Part shown: in pieces, positions 30,812 to 42,800 of the stretch
Layout: every line of letters starts with the position of its first letter
How positions within the stretch are numbered: position 1 is the stretch's first letter
Translations under genes and position numbers: made by a program
The notes under the pieces: generated by a model
The model's input: the letters and a program-made list of their open reading frames with translations, nothing else
Database searches by the model: none
Told to the model about the DNA's origin: nothing
Source: Mytilisepta virgata
Lineage: Eukaryota > Mollusca > Bivalvia > Mytilida > Mytilidae
NCBI GenBank assembly: GCA_028015205.1
Contig: CM051519.1
Location: forward strand, 87,875,539 to 87,939,538
Reading direction: 5' to 3'
DNA length: 64,000 nt

Positions 30812-33800
30812 GTATGTATGAGTCTTCTTTATTTAAATAACCTTAGAAATGTGTTTTATAATCTGAAGGGTATACTTGCAGGATTTATACTGAATCCTTT
30901 TTATTGGGGCAAGCATAATGTATTAACCATTAAAGTAATTGTAATGGCAATGGCAGTGCGTGGAACCTTGTTGACAAGTTAAAATATGTTATGTAGCATG
31001 TCAGGTCGGTGTCTTCACATTTAGCCAACATTTTGAATTTTTTTTTATTGAAGAGTTACATTTTCATATTGGCTAAGTGAGATTTAGTGTTTTGTTGATG
31101 TATCATTTAATGCATGTATTAAATTGACATATTCTGCAATAGTCTGTTTCTGTTTTACACAAATCATTGTTTTTACCTATAAAATAAAACACTATAAAAA
31201 AAAACAGGTAACTTTTATTAATTGAATGTTGAAAAACAAGACATATTTGTTTTAATTATTAAAAAAAAACCATTTCAGGTGTTTAACGAGTCCTTTAAAA
31301 ACACATAATGTCCAATGTATTAAAGCACTTAAGTTTATGAAAAGAACAAACATTACTCTAATTACCTTCAGTATACACGTCCAACCCTTCTGATTTTAAC
31401 AGATCATTACATTGTGGGTATTTACAAGTGAAATAATTTCGATCTTTCATCCTGTGAACAGCACAGTCATATTGTGCATTTTCCATATTAAACTCAAATG
31501 AATCTTACGTAGAATTGTTATTATTTCCAACGACTTGTACCCAAGCCCTCAATTGCTATATTATCCTCCCAAGCTACCTTGAAGTAAAATCTTCAGATAA
31601 CTGTAAATGATATTTGATTATCACATTAAATGATACCTCTGTGAAAATCAAACTAAATTAAAGATGCCTCTGCATGGTGGACCCTAGGTCTGACATGATT
31701 ATTCATTTATTTGTTACAGAAATTACCAGTATTTAGCAAAATTCAAAAATAATAGAAATACTAAGGGTTCATTCCTTGTATTTCACATGGTAGATCTCCT
31801 TAGCTGAAATTAGGCTTCCTATTTCGGTATTTTTGGTTATGAGTACATCTTGTTTAAAATAAGTTTGGTTTTTGGTCTTCCAAATTTTTCGGTTTTAATG
31901 CTGCTCATGAGAGGTATCTCCTTGAAATGCGTCGTATACAAGCATAGTATAAATTTACAATATCTAATATTAGTATCTTTGGATTGTTATTTTATAATCA
32001 TTCAGGTATGCCAATAAATGTTGGCCAGTTGAGAATTTGTTAATTTTGTCAAGTTGGCTAAGTGAGATTACGATTTTGAAAAATGTTGGCTAAGAGTGAA
32101 TGAACCGTCATGTCATTGGAATAAGTACAATTTCGAATTAATTTAGATTGTAATGTTTGCGTGCCCAAAATTCAATATTTTCAGTCCTCAAAAAATATTT
32201 TCTCGTCAATAATTTTAGAAACGGAAGTATGTTATCTAGCAATACAAATAAGTGTATCGGTTAAAAAGGAAAAACTAAATCTATAATCAATTATTTTTAT
32301 TGCATTTGATAATGTTGGTAAAAGAGTATACCTCAAATGGACAAGAACCCAACATTAATACAATATTTCACACCCAGAACTACCAATTTTATAAGATACC
32401 TGAAATATGTATTTTATTATACATGAAATATTTATTCATTGATTATTTTTTACCTGACTATTCAGCACAAATGTTTTAATAGATACCCTATGAAACCAAT
32501 ATCGATGCACATTTTGTTGATTTACGACTCATCAGTTGTAATCAAGGCATAAAATCAAAACAATATTCAAAGATTTTGAAGTTGCTATTTAATTTTCATG
32601 AACATTATATTCCATCAAAAATGAAAGTAATCTTCAATGATGATAATGGACCAGCAGCAGTACTAAACTCTTGTATGGTAGTTTATGTCATTTAAGAAAT
32701 CATATCTTTCAGAAAACATTTTTGGCAATCCTGACATCGGGAAACATATTTAGGTATTCGTCAAAGAAAATGTTGTGTAGTGTACTTTACCGGTCAATTT
32801 TACTGGAAAAGAGTTTTGAAAATTTGTTTTACGAAAATTCATTCTTCCATCTTAAAACCTGTATGGACCAAAATATTTCAGCAAAAATATTCAATAATGT
32901 TCGGTTCTGACACTAACAGTTAGTAAAGAGTTCTTGATATGCGACAGACAGTGACAATCTCAGTCTATTATAGCTTTTCTTATAAAGCGTGACCTGACTC
33001 GCCTTGATTTTAAAAGGTTAATTTTTTTTTTTGAAATATCAACAAGTGTAAGAAGTACGATAATGGATGTTATAAATCAGTGAAAGAAAAAATTTATAAC
33101 CTCATATAACTCTCTGTCCTTAGATGGTTTTGGTTTTAAATTTCCGTCATTTTGGTATTTTGGGATTTTGAAATTAGCTCTTTAATATTTTTATTATTGT
33201 TTTTTTTTAACCTTTTAGGCCTTGAGCACAACTGATACTTTCAATTTGACGATTCAAAAGTGTTAAATTTTGTAAATAATAAGGAGTATCTTCTTCGTCA
33301 GTATGTCCGTCCTCAGATGGTTTGGCTTTACCTTATTTTGTCAGTTTGGCATTTTGAAATTCGTTCTTCAACTTGTTCGATTATTGTTTTAAAATGTTTG
33401 TTTTGCATGATATTAGAAAAATTTGGCAGTTCTGAGATCGACAGGAGTCTTATAGATAGGATGGTGAAGCTTACGGGAAAGCAACCACATCATCTGCTGA
33501 GAAGGGGGATATTTTTCTCGCATAGGTATCTATTGCTATACGTTTTATTTCTATATATTTCAGTCATTAACTGTGATAATACGGATAGTTAAACGATACT
33601 AATTGAAAACATCCGAAGTTATAGTAGCGTTGTTGGAAAACATTTCAAGGGAAGTCTTCATTCATTTTGGGATTGGACGAAATCTTTATTTTTGTTGTTT
33701 ATTAATACATATTAAAATTAAAAATTAATATTAAGTTTAGGAGATATTGAAAGGAGTCAGTGAAAGAGAATAAAAGTTGAAATCCAGTTTGCCCAAGGCT

Positions 33801-36800
33801 TTCTGACAAAAGTTCTCAAACATAGACAGAAAAGTCCATCTTTAGTGGACGTATGGTATTCAGTAAAGTACTATATCATATATATTATTGTTCACAGGGA
33901 TATGCACCAGATATTGGACCTTGTCGAACAGAAGAAAATGTTTTATTTGTATACCGGAAGAGGACCATCATCAGAAGCAATGCATCTAGGACATCTTATC
34001 CCATTCATATTCACGAAGTATGTAAAAATCATTTCAGTATTATATTGATCCCATATTCATTTTTATCGATGCCTCAGTATTCTCAAAAGTAATATACTCT
34101 GATGAATTGCTATATTTCGTCTTCATGTAATTTAAGAATGCATGGTACATTTTTAGTAGCAATTGTTTATGATACCATTTTTAAATGTATCTCCTTACTT
34201 GTTTATATCTACTTTTCTAGGTGGTTACAAGATACCTTTGATGTTCCATTAGTGATTCAGATGACTGATGATGAAAAATTCCTATGGAAAGACCTGACCA
34301 TTGAGGAAACGAACAGACTGGCTCATGAGAATGCAAAAGACATTATAGCTTGCGGCTTCGACATGGATAAAACGTTTATCTTCAGTGATGTTGAATATAT
34401 TTCGTAAGTATGCTCATTTATATTATTTCATTGTATTATAGTGTTTTTTACAGGGATGCAGCTGAAAATTCGAATGCACATTCAATTCACATAAAAAATA
34501 TACCCTCTAAAATTGTTGATCATTCATATAATGATATTTGATTGGCGTGATAAAAAATTAAAAACGAGAGCAGCCCATCTTTAATTGGGCAATGAAATCA
34601 CTGAGCTGTGTGGGACTTAAATAGATATCTCCATTTCAAAATCTCCAAACATTGGATCCATATTAGCACTGTTAGTGGTCAATGGAAGATCAATTTCGAA
34701 ATTTTGTCCACCTTCATATTAATATTAAAAAAACTAAACATAAAGGGTTGAATTAATAATCAACCAAATCACTAAATTTCCCATATATCTCTAAGATACG
34801 TTCTTCTTTTTCATTACAATTCCTGATGCATTGATTGACCTTACCACATTATTTCTTAAATAAATTGTCAGAAAATATTTTTTAAACCATTGAGATCTCC
34901 ACCACAAAGCCTACAAATATACATGTATATATTCAGTGTTACATGTATGCCAAAAATATTTTTTCTTTAACCATCTCACGATCAAAATGGTCATATTGGG
35001 CAAAAGAAGCTTCCTTGGAGCATACGTAAAAGGTTTGATCCTATTCATTCAACCAGTATGTTGTTATATTCTATTAGAGTGAAATATCCCAATTAATCCT
35101 CCTATTTGATTGGCTACGGTGACAGGAGATATGAGCCCATATCCCCGGGATAGGAATGGGGATATAGGGAGGGGTTCAAGATGGCGCGAATAGACCTGAC
35201 GCTTCAAAGTAGATCATTCAGTTTTAACCTACATGATGCGAGATAGCCTTTGTGAAATCGTATTCCCGCAACTGTTGGTATTTTACATCTGTAAAGGGAA
35301 ATAACAAAACTGTCGTCTGCTTGTAAAATATCCATGATCCGGGTGAGTAATTTATTTCATCACTAAACAGGATAAAAGTAGCTCAAAATCTGCGTGAGAA
35401 AAAATATTACACCAACAAAACATGAGACTTTTTCTTCAAATCTTAAAACACATCCATTGGAGAAACCGATTTCTGTGATGAATTTTCAGTGGCAGACAAA
35501 CAGTGATATAAATCTTCTTCTGTCTGTGTACACTTGGTACATGTATACGAAATCACCGCAATAGAATATAATTGTTATTCGGGCTTCACAGGGATACGGG
35601 CTTATATTCCCTGTCTGTGTTATATACTGAACCGCAAAAGAAACGTCGCTTTTTCAAAATGTTAGCAAAATTCAAAATAAATATTAATTAATGATTTTTA
35701 TATAATCAGTATTACGATTACATCACCAGGTAAGATTAAATTACCTGTGAATTAAATTTTCGGTTGAATAATTTTCAGTTGATATCGTAGAGCGACCGTA
35801 CCTAAAACCGCTCGTGGGACACACTTGGCGGTAATTTTTCTTAAATCTTAAATGTTCGTGAAATTCATGCTCCTTTATGGGTATAAAAGGCCGGAGAAAA
35901 TTAAAGAGTGTTAGTATCAGTGTTGACACAGAAGCTATGTCACGTCTGACTCCACAACAGAGAGAACAGGCCATTGGTCGATTGGATGCTGGGCAATCTG
36001 CCAGAGTTATTGCCAACGACTTCAACTGTGCTGTTCGAACAATTGAACGTCTACGGACACGGTACAATGCAACAAACAGCACAAATGACCGTCCACGGAG
36101 TGGTAGACCCCAAGTCACTACCCCTAGACAGAATAGGGGCATTGTTCGTCACCATTTGATGAATCGGTTCACCCCAGCTGCCGAAACTGCCAGAAACACT
36201 GTTGGAACACATGGACGACCCATAAGTGATGATACGGTTCGTCGGCGATTAGCTGCTAGAAACATGAGATGTCGCCGTCCAGCAAGAGGACCTATTCTTA
36301 CTCCTCGACACCGTCAAGCTCGTCTTCAGTGGGCCACTCAGCGACAGAATTGGCGAAATCGACAATGGCGTAACATCATCTTCTCTGACGAAAGCCGTTA
36401 CTGCATTTCAACAGCCGATGGCAGAACCAGAGTGTGGAGAAGACGCGGGGAACGTTACGAAGACAGCTGCATTCTGGAAACAGACGCGTGGGGAGGACCT
36501 AGCATCATGGTATGGGGTGGAATCGGCCTTAACGTTAAACTTGGTCCAGTCATCTTTCAGAACCTTGGCCCAGGCAGAGGAAATGGCGTAACAGCTGCCC
36601 GTTACATCGACCAAGTCTTGACACCCCATGTTCAGCCCCATTTCGCACGTCATCAAAACAAGACTTTCCAACAGGACAATGCACGTGCGCATACCGCAAG
36701 AGCCACAAGAGACTTCCTACAGCAGAATAACATTAATGTTATGGATTGGCCGGCTTTGAGTCCAGATTTAAACCCTATTGAACATTTATGGGACGAAGTT

Positions 36801-39800
36801 CAAAGACGGTTGAATAATGAGCAGCCAAGTCCGACAACTGCAGCTGAACTTTCACAAGCGTTTCAGAGAGTACGGGCACGTATTCCGATGGCGTTTATTA
36901 ATCGGCTCATCAACTCCATGTACCGAAGATGTGCCGCAGTAATTGGTGCCGGTGGAGGACATACACGTTATTAACGGACGTGGGAGCACAGCATTGAAAA
37001 CATGTGACGTTGCGACAATTGTGACGTTTTTGTGAACATTGTAACCAAAAGACTGTAAATCATTCATTAAATTTTGTAAAAATTAATTTAAAATATAAAA
37101 ATGTCACTTTGAAATAAATGTATGTGAACATGTCATTTTGTGCGACGTTTCTTTTGCGGTTCAGTATATATTGGGAATGGGAAAAACCACATTTTAAAGG
37201 GACTGAAACTTTTTTTTAAAAAATTCCAGACTCTATAATTTGGTGAAAAAGGGGGACAGAGTTGGTTTCACGGCATAAAGTAGTATGTTTTGGAAATGTC
37301 CAGGGCTACCTGAAGCTGTGAAAGAAATCCAAAATCACTTCCTTCAGCCTAGTTAAAAATCTGATGTTTGCTTCCTAAATGGAAGAAGAATATAGACTTT
37401 TAAAAAAAAGTTCCTTGTTCGTATTATTGCTCAAAACTGTTTGGAAACGTGTCATATCATTCAGTCTTAGTTCATAATAGCATAACGTAATCAAAATCTA
37501 TCACTCTCATTGAAATAAATGAAATCGAAAGGTTTTGTAATATTTTCGGTAGAAATAACTGTGAGCAGTAGGGACATTTTGAATCAGTTGCTTGTAAATA
37601 TACAACTAACAGTTGTTGAGTTGAATTAATTCAAAATAATTCCTCAACATTTTCCAACCGAAAATTTCCCGCCGGACATAAATAATTTTTAGTTTTAGTG
37701 ATAGTTCAAGCACCAGTGTTATTATAATGGCTGATTGCCGATAACTGACCAATCCTCTCCCATGATAGAATTCTTGTTCTCCGTAAAATCCTTTATATTG
37801 ACTTTCTATTTGTTAAAGCCTTGTCAGAAAATGTTCTTGTACGTATTGATCGAGCCATTTTTGATAGCATTAAACATGTGACCTCTTCTCAGGGACGAAT
37901 AAAAATAAAAAATCGAGTGACAAATTACTTCAAACGTCAGAAAATTAGAACCATACATATATGTTACAAATATAAATTGCATTAATAACCGTCTCTCACC
38001 ATTGTATTTCGCGACCCCGACGCAAAATCCAAACTTCAAAATGCATGTGAAACCGTTTGAATAAAATGTTGTAAAGGTACATTTGATAAACTTAAAAAAT
38101 GGGGTCCTTTTAAAATATTATTTTCTAAAATAACAAATAAAAAAGATGCATTTGCCTGTAATTAGGGACTACAATTCATTTAAAATTTTCAAACATTAAA
38201 AAAAATAGCTTTGCTAGCTTTGACTTTGGTTTATTGTTGTATTTTCCTCTGTTTCAGTCCTGTTAGGCCCAATTGTCGCGCGTGACAGTTTTTATTGGGG
38301 GACGGTGTACCCTAGGAGATCCTTCTGATAATCGGAGAAAAATTGGCAATCCTTGCGGAATACGATCGAAACAAAAAGCAATAATCAAACATTTTACTCA
38401 AATAAAAACTTTACCATACTTTGTAACTACTCGCTATTGATATGTTCAGACAGACACTTGGATAACTGGAAAAAATATATGTATCCAACATCATAGTACA
38501 CATGTAGTTATAGAAATTATACTTTTATTTTATTGATTTCAATTTAGGTTTTTAGGAAATCGGAACTGTGGCCATTTGATCTTTTAAAAATACTAATTCC
38601 TGTTGGTTTATATAACTCACTTAAAATTTTGTTTTTATTTAAATTACTAGTACGTTATTTACCCTTGATACTATTTTCGCAGGAGATTCGCATTTCGAGT
38701 GATTTTCATAGCCAGTGACCGTGCTGGGCTTCGCCAATGTCGCCAAATGCGATTTTTTATTCAATCTGGCGACAGAATTTTATAGTTGGCGATATTTCTG
38801 CTGACAGAATTTTTCGATCTTTTTTCTAAAAAAAATCTGGCACTTCTGTGGAAACATTTTAAATAGTGACTAAGAAACGTCATTTGTAAGTTTATATAAT
38901 TATCTATGATAATTGAACAGTTTACATCATTCTAATAAACACAGCAGGTGTTTCAACAGTAAACAAACACATAATCAATAACTCTCACTTGACTGCTCAG
39001 TGGTAGCGTTGTTTTAGGTTCGATTCAACCAGTTAAATAGATTTTTTTTTCATGTTCTTTATTCCTTGAGTAACATCAATATATGATAATTATCGTTTAA
39101 TTAATAACACTTGGGATTTTTTCTTTTTTCAGAGAAAGTGCCGAGTTTTACAAAATGATGTGCCGAATTCAAAAGTTGGTGACCTACAACCAAGTCAAGG
39201 CAATTTTTGGTTTTACTGATAGCGATAGTATTGGCAAAATCAGTTTCCCAGCCATTCAAGCAGCACCAAGTTTTAGCTCTGCTTTTCCACAGATTTTTAA
39301 TGGAAAGAATAATGTTCCCTGCCTTATTCCTTGTGCAATTGACCAGGCAAGGTTACATAGTACTTTCATGAAGACTTGTGTTTTTAACATTCCAAACACT
39401 GTATCAAATACATATGTATTCGAACCCTTTTAAATTGAAAAACTGTGAAATAATAAAGATAACTAGAGGCTCCTAGGATACTGTATCGCTAACCTGGAAA
39501 TAATTTGCAGAATAAATTGTCTGAATACGTCCACTTGACTCGCAGTCTGGAACATTCCTGTCAAGTTCCAATTGGTTCAATGGTTTTGCCAAATTGTTCA
39601 CTGATTGAACAAGAAGATCTTGCAGTGAACTTTCCCATAAGGTTCTATGTTGAACTATGTTCGGCTCTGGTGGTCATCTTGGGTGGCGGGATCTTTAAGT
39701 AAATTTACCATAGGGTCTTCTTTTAATCTATCTCTGACGACCATATTGGATGTTGGACGGGCTCATTGGATACAGTTCTAAAAGAGGACCATTTCTGCTA

Positions 39801-42800
39801 ATTTTTCCTCGAATTGGAGTCATCAGATACAATTCTGAAAGAAGGCCAGCTAAGGACCATTGCTACAATGTTTGGTTCCAATTAGTCATGAGGTTTCAAA
39901 CAAGATGTTTAAGTAAATTTCTTATAGGGTCCTATGTTAAACTATGTTCGGCTCTGGCGGCCATCTTGGATGGTGGGCCAGGTCATCGGATAAAAATCTG
40001 AAAGAAGACTACGTAAGGACCATTGCTGCCAAGCGGTTTCAAACAAAATTTTTAAGTAAATTTCCCATAGGGTCCTATGTTAAACTATGTTTAGCTCTGG
40101 TGTTATCTTGGATGGCGGACGGGGTCATCGGATACAATTCTGAAAGAACCTAAGCACTATTGCTGCCAACTTTTGTTCCAAATGGCCTATTAGTTTCAGA
40201 GGAGAAGATCTTTAAAAAACAAATTGACGACGACGGACAACCTTAAGTGATGGCAATAGCTCACAAGGCCCTTTGAGTCTTGTGAGCTAATAAAAATGAG
40301 ATTTCGGAATCCCACTCCCTGTAAATCCATGATTTCTGTGTTTTTCATGTATTTTGCAACAGCTAGCTTACTTTTTTGAAGGAACACACCTACTTCATTA
40401 ACTTCTGATAAAAGAAGTTGGAAATGGATTTGAAAAGACTTAAATAATATCACTTTGTTTTGCTGTATTAAAGATAAATACACAGCTTCTAATTATTTGA
40501 GATAGTTTTATTATTAATCCCACATTTGTACAAAGTCCAAAATGTGTATTTTCTCACTTATCTAAAACATTCACAATGAGTATACTCTTTTGTATAAAAT
40601 GTAAAAGCAGGAATTGCTTTTTCCATCGTAATAGATGAACTGTTTTGTGAAAAATCTAGTTTATTTTAGTATTTTGTACTGTAGGATCCATATTTTCGTA
40701 TGACGAGAGATGTTGCACCTCGACTTGGATTACTGAAACCAGCATTATTGCATTCGACCTTTTTCCCGGCATTACAAGGTGCACAAAGCAAGATGAGTGC
40801 CAGTGATCCGAATTCGTCGATTTTTCTTACAGATTCAGACGAGGATATTAAATCCAAGGTACAACCATGTTAGGTGTACAATGATAAATTATTATAAAAT
40901 TTGACATTCGGATAAAAGCCATAGTAACTGTTAGTTTGAGAGAACATCACGATTTATTACATTGAGCTTGCTGAGATATCGCGATTTCAGGGTAAAATAA
41001 ATTCGATAATTCACAAGAGAAAGTATTATTTGACTCTTGAAAGTGTGTAGCCATCGAAAGCCTCGTTGCTATGAAAAAGACATTGACTAGTCCAATAAAT
41101 AATCTTTTTTCTCATTTGATCTGTTTAATTTGTCCATGTAATAAATAAATTACAATACTCTTGAAGTTCGAATACCAAAACATGAACAACTCATGCCTAG
41201 ATGACAGAGAAAAGTAAATACTCGTCCGAAAATGGCTGAATTTTAAAATATGATGTTCAGTCATTCGTTGTAGACCGTCAATGCGAACTACCGTAAAATC
41301 TAGGTAAGACTTTGTTGTCTCAACAAAATGATGGATTAGATTATAAACTTGCCGCACTGTCATAGATCACAGGAAGTCTTAAAATGGGGTAGGAACACGG
41401 GTAAAGGAGAAATAAAAATGTCATTCAAGATCAACAAAAAATAAAAATTTGAACTGAATGTTGCAATTTTTCAATTTGCACGAAAAACGGTAAAATAGCA
41501 AACTTCCAATGCGAAAAACTTAAAATAAAAACTGTAAAAACGCTGTACGAAAATAACCCTTACCACTCTCATTAAATGTTCACCTTCTCCAGTTATTGAA
41601 AATAAATTATGAAGCTAAATTGACAACTAACAAAAATGATTCAGTATAAAACATTGAATAAGCGCATAATCTAACAGTATGGTAAAGTGTTTGTTGACCG
41701 TCGAAGGTTGGTTGTCAAACGATTTACCTCGTATGAAGATGAATTATTCAGGGCAATAATCACCCTCTTAAATATTTATATACTTATTCAATTTGCCAAT
41801 ATCAAACGCAGGACTTTTCCTTTTAGATCAACAAGTACGCCTTTTCTGGTGGAAAGTCTACCGAAGATGAACACAGAAAACATGGAGGAGATTGTGATAT
41901 CGATGTTTCTTATCAGTATCTTACATTTTTTCTAGAAGACGATGAAAAACTGGCGGACATAAAAGAGGTATGTTTTTATTTTATTTTATCATATTTCTTT
42001 TATTTATTTATTTATTTGTAAAAAATATATTGTGAAGAATATAATAATTCAAATGATAAAGCCTCATCTAAAGATAGTTTGTGTTCAAATCCACATTCGA
42101 TCTTAAACGACCATTCCGGTTTTATTTATTATAATTATTCAGATGTGAATTTTTTATTTTAATCGGCCTCACTTATTTCCTGATCATGGGAAAATTTCAG
42201 AGTTAATAATATTCATATACATGTGTATATATTCTGAAATGGCAAAATACACGCAGCGCTTCAAACACCAAAAAATAAATTGAAATTTACCATAGAAACA
42301 GAGCTCAGTACCATAGCAACATTTCAAATTTTTTTGTGAAAAATGGTTAAAATGTATGGAGTCAGTTGACCTATTATGGTCTTATTTGGCTTTTCAATGG
42401 GGATGAGCTGACTGATTTTTCAGATTCTACATTAAAAAATTCATTCTATTTGTTAAGAAAACCAAAGAAATTTCCCCTATTTTCTCTAACTCACCACATC
42501 ATGTCATAAAAATTGTTATCGCATTTGAAATTGTCGTGCACATGGTACTACACATGTCCTAGTTATTAAATCCTATTTTTGATTTCAAAGCTTGTTTATG
42601 TTATGTTTTCGTACTTTATTATTCTAAACCCCATCCTCTTTCATTCAATATTCCTTATTATTTTAAACCCCATCCTCTTTCATTCAATATTCCTTATTAT
42701 TCCAAACCCAATCCTTTTTCATTCAATATTCCTTATTATTCCAAACCCAATCATCTTCCATTCAATGTTCCTTATTATTCTAAACCCCATCCTCTTTCAT

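Larger units (their letters stand above)
35627..37164 (+). mobile_element. Tc1-like DNA transposon, second family (1538 bp, intact)
   Basis: The inverted termini start CTGAACCGCAAAAGAAACG and continue TCGC. They are flanked by TA at 35625-35626 and 37165-37166, within a larger TATATA context on both sides. It contains one uninterrupted transposase. The termini and protein are clearly different from the 7.5- and 22.9-kb family, although both share an AAAGAAACG core in their termini. Same orientation as WARS1, inside intron 4. Confidence 0.95.

Noticed and set aside
36408..36692. minus-strand frames across the second Tc1 transposase
   Set aside because: Antisense shadows of the intact transposase.
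38985..39030. tRNA-like promoter boxes (GCTCAGTGGTAGCG and GGTTCGATTC)
   Set aside because: Box A and box B are only about 20 bp apart, leaving no room for an anticodon arm, and no acceptor stem pairs around them. At most a broken tRNA-derived SINE head.
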